Origin: Paroceanicella profunda
GTDB taxonomy: Bacteria > Pseudomonadota > Alphaproteobacteria > Rhodobacterales > Rhodobacteraceae
NCBI RefSeq assembly: GCF_005887635.2
Contig: NZ_CP040818.1
Span: 2,696,501 to 2,760,500, forward strand
Length of the DNA: 64,000 nucleotides
Direction: 5' to 3'
Positions 54,623 through 64,000 of the stretch are shown one piece after another. The position numbers were made by a program, and so were the translations under genes. The notes under the pieces are model-generated. The model was not told the origin of the DNA. It did not search any database and was given only the letters and a program-made list of their open reading frames with translations. The number at the start of each line of letters is the position of its first letter. The first letter of the stretch is position 1.

Positions 54623-55222
54623 TCAGCGTGCGTGGTCGGCGTAGAGGCTGAAATCGGCGGCCAGCGCCTGTTCCAGCCGGGCCCGCAGGGCCGCCGGCAG
54701 CTCCCGGTCCTCGACCACGGGGGAGACATTGCGGCGCTCGAATTCGAGTTTCTCGCCCAGCCGGTCCGACAGCCATTCCGCGAAATTGCCGAAAGTGTCG
54801 TATCGGAAGATGTGATCGATCCCGACCCGGCCATCCGCCCGCCGCGCGATCTCGCTCTGCGGCGGCAGGACCGCATGGGGGGGGCGCACCGGAGCGATGA
54901 AATCCTCCACGAATTGGGCGAAGCTTATCCCGGCGGTGGAGCGCCCGGTGTTGCGCAGCACGTCGCGGCTGCGGAAGGCATACCAGCTCCTCAGCCAGTC
55001 CACCGGCTCGCGCACCAGGCAGACCGTCTCCATCTGCGGTTGGCCGCAGTCGCGCAGCAGGGGGGCCACATGGCGCTCGTATTGCACCAGCGTCATGTGC
55101 TTGACCTGCGGCGGGGCACTGAACTGGATCGGCGCATGCGGGCGCAGCGCCAGCAGCACGGCGGAACTGCCGGTCTTGGGCATGGAGAAGAAGGCGAGCC
55201 GGGCCTGAGGGCAGATCATCAT
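54623..55222 (-). CDS. Sulfotransferase-family protein, paralogue 1
   Basis: A 199-residue protein of the P-loop-like sulfotransferase fold. The 5'-phosphosulfate loop is FFSMPKTGSSAVLLAL near residue 13, and the 3'-phosphate site is REPVDWLRSWYAFRSRD. It shares most of its length with the next gene (MPKTGS, REP(V/I)DWL, SWYxxRSRD, GxxFxxFxxxI, DHxFRY), so the two are tandem duplicates. Acceptor unknown; such small forms are common in Rhodobacterales. Two adjacent ATGs (55222, 55219) are possible starts. Confidence 0.82.
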   Translation of the reverse strand: MMICPQARLAFFSMPKTGSSAVLLALRPHAPIQFSAPPQVKHMTLVQYERHVAPLLRDCGQPQMETVCLVREPVDWLRSWYAFRSRDVLRNTGRSTAGISFAQFVEDFIAPVRPPHAVLPPQSEIARRADGRVGIDHIFRYDTFGNFAEWLSDRLGEKLEFERRNVSPVVEDRELPAALRARLEQALAADFSLYADHAR

Positions 55223-55256
55223 GCGGCGGGGTCTCCTGTGTGAAGGGGGGCGCTGC

Positions 55257-55853
55257 TCACCGGGCGATGTCGTGGTAGATCGCGAGATCCGCGCTCAGCG
55301 CGTCCTCCAGCCGGGCGCGCAGTGCGGCGGAGAGCTCCGCCGGCGCGCGGGGCGAGGAATTGAGCCGCGGGAAGGCGAGCTCCGTGCCGAAGCGCGCGCA
55401 GAGGAAGGCGCGGAACGCCTCGAAATTCTCGTAACGGAAAACGTGATCCACCCCGACGGACCCGTCCGCGGCGCGCACGAAGGCGGCCTGGCTGCCGACA
55501 TTGGCCATCTTCACCTGGCCGCCGACGAGGATGCCGTCGATGAATTCCTCGAAGCTCATTCCCTGGGTGCCGCGCCCGGTTCCGGCCAGCTCATCGCGGG
55601 AGCGGTACCGGTACCAACTCATCAGCCAGTCGATCGGCTCGCGGAACAGGCACACGGATTCGACATCGGAAATGTTATAGCTTTCAAGCATCTGCTCGAA
55701 GAACTTCTCATACCGCGCGAAGTTCATGTGCTTGAACTTCGGCTGCCCGCCGACCCGGAATTCGCACTGCCCGCGCAGCACCGTTTCCACAGAGGTGGAC
55801 CCGGTCTTCGGCATCGCGAGATAGGCGGTCCGGTGGCGGACGGAAATCAGCAT
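55257..55853 (-). CDS. Sulfotransferase-family protein, paralogue 2
   Basis: 198 residues, upstream of paralogue 1 on the same strand with a 34-bp gap, so probably cotranscribed. The phosphosulfate loop is YLAMPKTGSTSVETVL and the 3'-phosphate site FREPIDWLMSWYRYRSRD. The end (ALRARLEDALSADLAIYHDI) aligns with the end of paralogue 1. It is divergent from recA; its start lies 173 bp from the recA start, so the shared region includes the LexA boxes, and SOS influence on this pair is possible but unproven. Confidence 0.82.
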   Translation of the reverse strand: MLISVRHRTAYLAMPKTGSTSVETVLRGQCEFRVGGQPKFKHMNFARYEKFFEQMLESYNISDVESVCLFREPIDWLMSWYRYRSRDELAGTGRGTQGMSFEEFIDGILVGGQVKMANVGSQAAFVRAADGSVGVDHVFRYENFEAFRAFLCARFGTELAFPRLNSSPRAPAELSAALRARLEDALSADLAIYHDIAR

Positions 55854-55929
55854 GCAGAGTGTGCTCCGTGGTTCATCATTCCTAAACCATTGACGCTAAA
55901 ATGAGTCAACAAACAGATACCGAAGGGGC

Positions 55930-55958
55930 TTGTTCGCTATGTGTTCCTGTCGTACTGT
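55930..55958 (+). promoter_or_regulatory. Predicted recA promoter
   Basis: TTGTTC (55930-55935) and TACTGT (55953-55958) with a 17-bp spacer. The first LexA box overlaps the -35 element. Confidence 0.65.
55932..55946. promoter_or_regulatory. LexA box 1 of recA
   Basis: GTTC-GCTATGT-GTTC, an exact match to the alphaproteobacterial SOS box. Confidence 0.88.
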
Positions 55959-55961
55959 GTC

Positions 55962-55976
55962 GAACATCAGGCGAAC
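55962..55976. promoter_or_regulatory. LexA box 2 of recA (opposite orientation)
   Basis: GAAC-ATCAGGC-GAAC, the same box on the other strand, located around the predicted transcription start. Confidence 0.8.
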
Positions 55977-56026
55977 AAACTGGATTTGCCGTGCTCGGCA
56001 AATCGTGAAATAAGGGGTACGCTCAA

Positions 56027-57109
56027 ATGGCACAGACACTCCTGGATCTGAACGAGAGGCGGGGCATGGACAAGCAGAAGGCGCTGGAATCGGCGATGGC
56101 GCAGATCGAGCGCAACTTCGGCAAGGGCTCGATCATGAAGCTCGGCCAGCGCAACGCGGTGATGGACGTGAAGGCGATCTCCACCGGATCGATCGGCCTC
56201 GACATCGCGCTCGGCATCGGCGGCCTGCCCAAGGGCCGCATCATCGAGATCTACGGCCCGGAAAGCTCCGGCAAGACCACCCTCGCGCTGCACGTGATCG
56301 CGGAGGAGCAGAAGAACGGCGGCGTCTGCGCCTTCGTCGACGCGGAGCATGCCCTCGACCCGTCCTACGCCCGCAAGCTGGGCGTGAACCTCGACGAACT
56401 GCTGATCTCCCAGCCCGATGCCGGCGAGCAGGCGCTGGAGATCACCGACACGCTGATCCGCTCCGGCGCGGTGTCGGTGATCGTGGTGGACTCGGTCGCG
56501 GCGCTCACGCCGAAGTCCGAGCTCGAGGGCGAAATGGGTGATCACCAGGTCGGCGCCCAGGCCCGGCTGATGAGCCAGGCCATGCGCAAGCTCACCGGGT
56601 CGATCTCGCGCTCGAACTGCATGGTGATCTTCATCAACCAGATCCGCATGAAGATCGGCGTGATGTTCGGCAGCCCGGAAACCACCTCGGGCGGCAACGC
56701 GCTGAAGTTCTACGCCTCCGTCCGGCTGGACATCCGCCGCATCGGCTCCATCAAGGACCGGGAGGAGACGGTGGGCAACGCCACCCGGGTCAAGGTGGTG
56801 AAGAACAAGGTCGCGCCGCCGTTCAAGCAGGTGGAATTCGACATCATGTACGGCGAGGGCATCTCCAAGCTGGGCGAGATCATCGACCTTGGCGTGAAGG
56901 CCGGCGTGGTGAACAAGTCCGGCTCCTGGTACTCCTACGGCGACCAGCGCATCGGGCAGGGGCGTGAGAACGCCAAGACCTTCCTGCGCGAGAACGCCAC
57001 CGTCTCGCTGGAGATCGAGGACAAGATCCGCGCCGCGCATGGGCTCGACTTCGCCATGTCCGGCGATGACGACAGCAGCGGTGGCGATACCGACGTGCTC
57101 GAGGCCTGA
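56027..57109 (+). CDS. recA: Recombinase RecA
   Basis: A 360-residue strand-exchange ATPase and LexA co-protease. Walker [10 protein letters not shown] (from about residue 78), Walker [13 protein letters not shown], the L1 loop region [19 protein letters not shown] and L2 [20 protein letters not shown] are all intact. The acidic C-terminal tail ([11 protein letters not shown]) is normal. Two LexA boxes lie in its promoter. The divergent neighbour is a sulfotransferase-like gene; alaS follows downstream. Confidence 0.98.
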   Translation: MAQTLLDLNERRGMDKQKALESAMAQIERNFGKGSIMKLGQRNAVMDVKAISTGSIGLDIALGIGGLPKGRIIEIYGPESSGKTTLALHVIAEEQKNGGVCAFVDAEHALDPSYARKLGVNLDELLISQPDAGEQALEITDTLIRSGAVSVIVVDSVAALTPKSELEGEMGDHQVGAQARLMSQAMRKLTGSISRSNCMVIFINQIRMKIGVMFGSPETTSGGNALKFYASVRLDIRRIGSIKDREETVGNATRVKVVKNKVAPPFKQVEFDIMYGEGISKLGEIIDLGVKAGVVNKSGSWYSYGDQRIGQGRENAKTFLRENATVSLEIEDKIRAAHGLDFAMSGDDDSSGGDTDVLEA

Positions 57110-57113
57110 GATC

Positions 57114-57140
57114 CGCGCCCGGCCCCCGCGGCCGGGCGCG
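57114..57140 (+). terminator. GC hairpin after recA (possible terminator)
   Basis: Perfect 11-bp arms CGCGCCCGGCC and GGCCGGGCGCG with loop CCCGC, five bases past the recA stop; no T-run. Confidence 0.5.
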
Positions 57141-57260
57141 CCCGCACCGGATCCGTGCCTTCCACCCCCGCGCGATGGTGGACAGCCTGCCGGTGCCAAG
57201 ATATGACCATGTGCCGATTTCCGGGCCATCGCCCGGAGAACAGACCCCGAGGACACGCAC

Positions 57261-59918
<2,658 letters not shown>

Positions 59919-59947
59919 TCGACATCACAGGAAGGGGAGAAGCGCTG

Positions 59948-60235
59948 ATGCCTGCAGGATACTGGATCGCCCATGTCGCGGTCACCGACGAGGAGGCCTA
60001 CGGCCGCTACGCGAAACTGGCCGGCCCGGCCATCGCGCTGCACGGCGGCGCATTTCTCGCGCGTGGCGGGCGGTATGTCTCGCTGGAGGGCCAGGCGCGC
60101 GCGCGCAACGTGCTGGCGCGCTTTCCCTCGGTGGAGGCCGCGGAGGCCTGCTACCGCTCGCCCGAGTACCAGGAGGCGTTGTCGCATGCGCGCGGCGCCT
60201 CCGAGCGCGACCTGATCATCATCGAGGGCGTCTGA
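59948..60235 (+). CDS. DUF1330-family small protein
   Basis: A 95-residue protein beginning MPAGYWIAHVAVTDEEAYGR, the DUF1330 opening, with RARNVLARFPSVEAAEACY and SPEYQEAL typical of this dimeric ferredoxin-like fold. The ATG at 59948 has GGGGAG upstream. It starts 29 bases after alaS and is probably cotranscribed. The molecular function of DUF1330 is not known. Confidence 0.88.
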   Translation: MPAGYWIAHVAVTDEEAYGRYAKLAGPAIALHGGAFLARGGRYVSLEGQARARNVLARFPSVEAAEACYRSPEYQEALSHARGASERDLIIIEGV

Positions 60236-60350
60236 GCCCGTCCCCTGCCGGGCGCCGGGGCATGTGCCCGCGGGCCCCGGCAATGGTTGACGCCGCGCGC
60301 CGGGCCTGATCTGCCTGTCCTCGCAACAGTTTGAGGAAGGGAGATCCGCG

Positions 60351-61298
60351 ATGATCAGACGCGCGCTCGGCACGACGGGATTTGAGATTGCCCCGCTGGT
60401 CTTCGGCGGCAACGTCCTGGGCTGGACCGCCGACGAGGCCCGGAGCTTCGAGGTGCTCGACGCTTTCGTCGACCACGGGTTCAACGCCATCGACACCGCC
60501 GATGTCTATTCCGCCTGGGCTCCGGGCAATTCGGGTGGCGAATCCGAGACCATCCTCGGCAGGTGGCTGAAGGCGCGGCCCGGCATGCGCGAGCGGATCG
60601 TGCTGTTCACCAAGGTGGGCTCCGCGATGGGCGCACCGGAGCGCAAGGGCCTGTCGCGGCGCTGGATCCTGCAGGCTGTGGAGGATTCGCTGCGCCGGCT
60701 CGGGGTGGAGAGCATCGATCTCTATTTCTCCCACTGGCCGGACGATACGCCGCCCGAGGAGACGCTGGGCGCCTATGACACGCTGCTGAGGGCCGGAAAG
60801 ATCCGCGCCATCGGGGCGTCGAATTTCGATGCCGGGCAGCTTGCCGCGTCGCTGGCCGCCGCCGATGCTGGCCTGCCGGCCTATCAGGTGCTGCAGCCGG
60901 AGCTGAACCTCTACAACCGCGGAGGGTTCGAGGGCGCGCTGCAGGAGCTCTGCGTGGCCCGGCAGATCGGAGTGGTGACCTATTTCAGCCTCGCCTCCGG
61001 TTTCCTGTCCGGCAAGTACCGCTCGAAGGCGGACCTCTCCGTGAGTGCGCGGGGCAGTTCGGTGGAGAAATACCTCGACGAGAAGGGCCTGCGCGTGCTC
61101 GCCGCGCTCGACACCGTGGCGGAGCGGCAGGGCGCACAGCCGGCCGATGTCTCCCTCGCCTGGCTGATGGCGCATCCCGGGGTGACGGCGCCCATCGCCA
61201 GTGCGACGACGCCCGCACAGGTGGAGAGCTTCGCGCGCGCCGCGGACCTGTCACTCACAGCGGATGACATGGCCCTGCTGAATTCCGCGGGTCTCTGA
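60351..61298 (+). CDS. Aldo/keto reductase
   Basis: A 315-residue NAD(P)H-dependent oxidoreductase with a TIM barrel. The catalytic residues are in AIDTADVYSAW (Asp, Tyr), VLFTKVGS (Lys) and LYFSHWPDDTPPEETL (His). The C-terminal cofactor region is VTAPIASATTPAQVESFARA. It belongs to the YajO/Tas-like group; the substrate is not known. It follows the DUF1330 gene by 115 bp and is followed by a gene-free gap. Confidence 0.92.
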   Translation: MIRRALGTTGFEIAPLVFGGNVLGWTADEARSFEVLDAFVDHGFNAIDTADVYSAWAPGNSGGESETILGRWLKARPGMRERIVLFTKVGSAMGAPERKGLSRRWILQAVEDSLRRLGVESIDLYFSHWPDDTPPEETLGAYDTLLRAGKIRAIGASNFDAGQLAASLAAADAGLPAYQVLQPELNLYNRGGFEGALQELCVARQIGVVTYFSLASGFLSGKYRSKADLSVSARGSSVEKYLDEKGLRVLAALDTVAERQGAQPADVSLAWLMAHPGVTAPIASATTPAQVESFARAADLSLTADDMALLNSAGL

Positions 61299-61893
61299 CG
61301 CCGGCAGGGCGGGTTCCCCCGAGCCGACAGCGCGCCGGCCCGCCCGGCCGCACCCCGGCCCAGGGCGGGCAGAATGGCCGGGAAGGGGCGTTTCGAGACG
61401 CCAGCCGGGCCGGCCGCAGAGGCGAGTGCGGGGCCGGCGTCCGGGCTTGCGACGCAGATCAGGCGGCGCGCCCCCGGGCCGCCGCATCGTGACGCCTTCG
61501 GCCCGCGACCGGGCACGCGCGCGGATCCTAGCGCCGATCCTGTGCTTCGGGAGATCGGCCGGTCGGTCGCCTGCAGGCGGGTTTGCACCGCAGGTCAGCG
61601 CGCCGTGGACCATGGAAGATTGCGAGACATTGCAAAGCCGGCAACACCGGTCGGACAGGGGGCCCGGATGATACCGGCCGGCGCTGCCCTTTGCTGGCCG
61701 TATGGCGCGGTTGCGGCCGTGTTCTTCCACCGCGATGTCGCCGGCCGGAACATGACGTTTCGTTTCCCCATATTGATGCGCGCCGGCGGCCGGCTTCGGA
61801 TCGTTTCCTGCCGTGCGGGTGCCCTCGGCCCCGGCCGACGCGGGGTCGGTTCCCCTGCAGGCCGGCCGCAATGCGGGGGGAGGCGCTCAGGGG
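61299..61893. other. Gene-free interval
   Basis: 595 bp between the aldo/keto reductase and the convergent LysR gene. No gene, RNA, tandem repeat or strong terminator was recognised. Confidence 0.5.
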
Positions 61894-62787
61894 CTACGCC
61901 GTCGCGTTCAGCGCCTCCACCCTGCTGAAGGCATCGGCGATGAAGTCCATGAAGGCTACGGCCCGGCGGGGAAGCAGCCGGTTCGCGACGTAGAGCATGT
62001 GAATGGGAACCGGCGGCGCCTCATACCCCCGAAGCACGCGCCGGAGCCGGCCGGTCCTGAGACCGTCTTCGAAAAGCCAGGACGGCCCGAGGGCGACGCC
62101 GAGCCCTGCCAGAGCGGCTTCTCGCACGGCCTGGGGAGAGTTCACGCGGAGACGGCCCGAGACAGGCACCTCAATCCTCGAGAAGCGCCACACGGCGCCG
62201 GTGGAAAGGAGGGAGTAGACGATGCAATCGTGCTGTCCGAGATCCTCAGGCGTGTGCGGTGTGCCGCGCGCCGCAATGTAACCCGTCTCGGCCACACACA
62301 CGCGCTTGAACACTCCGATGCGCCGCGCCCGCAATGCGCTGTCGCTCAGCTCGCCGATGCGCAGCGCAAGCTCGGCGCCCTCGTCGATCAGATTCACGAA
62401 GCGATCGGAGATCTGAAGGTCGAGTTCGAGATCCGGGTTCGCCCGCAGAAAGGACGGAACCAGCGGCATCACGAACTCATGCGCCAGCGCGGTCGGGCAG
62501 GCAACGCGCAGCAGCCCGGCGGGTGCGACTTCGCTCCGGAGGGAGGATTCCGCTTCGGCGACCGCATCGAGTATGCGGCGGGCCTCGGCGTAGTAGCGTT
62601 CGCCCTCGGGGGTCAGATGCAGCTTTCGGGTCGATCGCTGCAGAAGCCGGCGGTGAAGATGGCTTTCGAGCGCCGCCACGTATCGGCTGACGTTCGGCTG
62701 GCTCAGCCCGAGATCCCGCGCCGCCGCCGAGAAGCTGCCCATCTCCGCGGTCCGCGCAAAGCACTGCATCAGCAGGAAACGGTCCAT
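61894..62787 (-). CDS. LysR-family regulator (divergent from SDR gene)
   Basis: A 297-residue LysR protein. The helix-turn-helix is at residues 7-62 (MQCFARTAEMGSFSAAARDL ... LSQPNVSRYVAALESHLHRR), followed by the effector domain. It belongs to the large group with adjacent SDR or quinone-reductase targets. Divergent from the SDR gene with 135 bp between; an inverted repeat at 62801 lies 13 bp before its start and probably serves both promoters. Confidence 0.9.
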   Translation of the reverse strand: MDRFLLMQCFARTAEMGSFSAAARDLGLSQPNVSRYVAALESHLHRRLLQRSTRKLHLTPEGERYYAEARRILDAVAEAESSLRSEVAPAGLLRVACPTALAHEFVMPLVPSFLRANPDLELDLQISDRFVNLIDEGAELALRIGELSDSALRARRIGVFKRVCVAETGYIAARGTPHTPEDLGQHDCIVYSLLSTGAVWRFSRIEVPVSGRLRVNSPQAVREAALAGLGVALGPSWLFEDGLRTGRLRRVLRGYEAPPVPIHMLYVANRLLPRRAVAFMDFIADAFSRVEALNATA

Positions 62788-62800
62788 GGCATTCCGATAT

Positions 62801-62815
62801 ATACACTCACTGTAT
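62801..62815. promoter_or_regulatory. LysR-type box ATACACTCACTGTAT
   Basis: Inverted repeat ATACA-N5-TGTAT with the T-N11-A form, in the AT-rich divergent region between the LysR and SDR genes. Confidence 0.55.
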
Positions 62816-62922
62816 TGATATTATGCGAAACTGCCGGCTTATGCCAGAGAGCGTATAGGTCCATCTGTCGGACCGTGAGGAGCAGCCGCCCTGGCTGGTC
62901 CCGCGAGCCAAGGAGAACCCGC

Positions 62923-63675
62923 ATGTCACGTCTTTCCGGCAAACGCGTCCTGATCACTGGCGGCACGAGCGGCATCGGCCTGGCCACCGCCCGGCGCTTC
63001 CTCGAGGAGGGCGCCCGCCTCATCGTTACCGGAGTGAATCCGGACACCCTGGCCAAGGCACAGGCCGAGCTCGGCCCGGATGTCACCGTGCTCAGCGCGG
63101 ATTCGGCCAGCGTCGACGCCCAGCGCGCGCTGGCCCGAACGGTCGCCGCCGAGTTCGGTCATCTCGACGTCGCGTTTCTCAACGCGGGCGTATCCGTCTG
63201 GCAACCGATCGAGGACTGGACCGAGGAGGCCTTCGACCGCTCCTTCGCGATCAACGTCAAGGGCCCCTACTTCCTCGTTCAGGCGCTGGTGCCGGTCTTC
63301 GCAAAGCCGGCGTCGGTTGTGCTCAATACCTCGATCAACGCCCATGTCGGGGCGGCCCGATCCTCCGTCTACGCGGCCACGAAGGCGGCGTTTCTGAACA
63401 TGGCCAAAACGCTGTCGACAGAACTGCTGGAGCGCGGTGTCCGATTCAACGCCGTCAGCCCCGGCCCGGTGGACACGCCGCTCTATGACAAGCTCGGCAT
63501 TCCGGAGGCGTATCGCGCGCAAGTGGACACCGACATCCTTGCGACGATTCCGTTCGGCCGTCTCGGCGCGCCGGAGGAGATCGCAAGCGCCATCCTCTAC
63601 CTCGCCTCCGACGAGTCCGCCTGGACGCTCGGCACGGAGATCGTCGTCGACGGCGGCCGCACCCTCAACGGCTGA
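62923..63675 (+). CDS. SDR-family NAD(P)-dependent oxidoreductase
   Basis: A 250-residue classical short-chain dehydrogenase. The cofactor motif ITGGTSGIGLATARRF is at residue 10, NAG in VAFLNAGVSV, and the catalytic Ser/Tyr/Lys in LNTSINAHVG and SSVYAATKAA. The end (YLASDESAWTLGTEIVVDGG) is typical. The ATG at 62923 follows AGGAGA. It should oxidise or reduce an alcohol/ketone of unknown identity and is probably induced through the divergent LysR regulator. Confidence 0.92.
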   Translation: MSRLSGKRVLITGGTSGIGLATARRFLEEGARLIVTGVNPDTLAKAQAELGPDVTVLSADSASVDAQRALARTVAAEFGHLDVAFLNAGVSVWQPIEDWTEEAFDRSFAINVKGPYFLVQALVPVFAKPASVVLNTSINAHVGAARSSVYAATKAAFLNMAKTLSTELLERGVRFNAVSPGPVDTPLYDKLGIPEAYRAQVDTDILATIPFGRLGAPEEIASAILYLASDESAWTLGTEIVVDGGRTLNG

Positions 63676-63757
63676 GGGGGACCCCAGACGCTCCGGGCGC
63701 CGCTCGCGGCCGCTCTCCGGGCCTGCGGGGCCCGGCGCCTGGAGCCCCGGTGGCGGT

Positions 63758-64000
63758 TCAGTCGACCTGAGGCGCCACCACCTGCTGCTGCCGCTTCCGG
63801 TAGCGGCCAGGGCTCTCGCCGAACTTTCGCTTGAAGGCCAGGCTGAAGGCGGTTTCCGATTCGTAGCCGATGGCTGCGGCAATGTCCGCGAGAGGCGCTC
63901 TCTCCCGCTTCAGCGCCTCGCGCGCCTTCATCATGCGCCAATGGATCAGATATTCGAGGGGTGCGAGGCCGACGAGCCGCCTGAACCGGTCCGCGAAGGC
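63758..64000 (-). CDS. AraC-family regulator (partial, C-terminus only)
   Basis: The last 80 codons of an AraC/XylS-type regulator enter from the right edge. They cover both helix-turn-helix units' end: LEYLIHWRMMKAREAL, then PLADIAAAIGYESETAFSLA, FKRKFGESPGRYR. The N-terminal ligand domain is beyond the window. It faces the SDR gene tail to tail with 82 bp between stops. Confidence 0.9.
   Translation of the reverse strand, partial: AFADRFRRLVGLAPLEYLIHWRMMKAREALKRERAPLADIAAAIGYESETAFSLAFKRKFGESPGRYRKRQQQVVAPQVD

Overview
The window looks like a chromosomal segment of a very GC-rich alphaproteobacterium of the Rhodobacterales (Rhodobacteraceae sensu lato). The evidence is the gene content and order: yejA-yejB-yejE-yejF, a membrane-anchored cytochrome c beside pheA, a small SRP RNA followed by murJ and dnaX-ybaB-recR, the imuA-imuB-dnaE2 mutasome cassette, and LexA boxes of the alphaproteobacterial type GTTC-N7-GTTC in front of recA and imuA. 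High GC leaves many antisense frames open; those shadows were discarded. No tRNA or rRNA gene, insertion sequence, prophage or CRISPR array was recognised.

Layout. 1-4.4 kb: peptide-type ABC importer (minus strand, runs off the left edge). 4.9-9.7 kb: cytochrome c, prephenate dehydratase, NADH pyrophosphatase, FAD oxidoreductase, SRP RNA with its promoter and terminator. 10.3-15.0 kb: murJ, dnaX, ybaB, recR. 15.5-25.3 kb: EamA permease, TPR protein, class III cyclase, metG, MFS carrier, ABC exporter. 26.6-29.9 kb: LysR regulator divergent from glutaryl-CoA dehydrogenase and a family III CoA-transferase (a glutarate degradation unit). 29.9-31.1 kb: one strikingly AT-rich AAA ATPase gene, an apparent recent acquisition. 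31.2-41.2 kb: lepA, a second membrane cyclase, MFS, LysE, ornithine decarboxylase, LMW phosphatase, sirtuin, copper chaperone, rpmB, MeaB GTPase. 41.4-50.2 kb: SOS mutasome imuA-imuB-dnaE2. 51.1-54.4 kb: BCCT transporter, speD, speE. 54.6-57.1 kb: two sulfotransferase paralogues and recA. 57.3-64 kb: alaS, small genes, aldo/keto reductase, LysR/SDR pair, partial AraC regulator.

Genes that work together: ornithine decarboxylase, SpeD and SpeE form a complete ornithine-to-spermidine route; recA, imuA, imuB and dnaE2 are tied by LexA boxes into one SOS response.

The most unusual property is an abundance of GC-rich tandem repeats of many unit lengths (7, 8, 16, 21, 25, 35, 39, 108, about 90, about 115 and 294 bp). 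Many fill intergenic gaps. Others sit in frame inside the error-prone polymerase genes: ImuB is enlarged to 760 residues and DnaE2 to about 1,901 residues (usual size roughly 1,050-1,170) by low-complexity repeat insertions between or ahead of domains. A dispersed nested hairpin with a compensatory base-pair change, a shared 12-bp palindrome in two divergent promoter regions, and structured leaders ahead of the polyamine genes are further candidates for undescribed elements.
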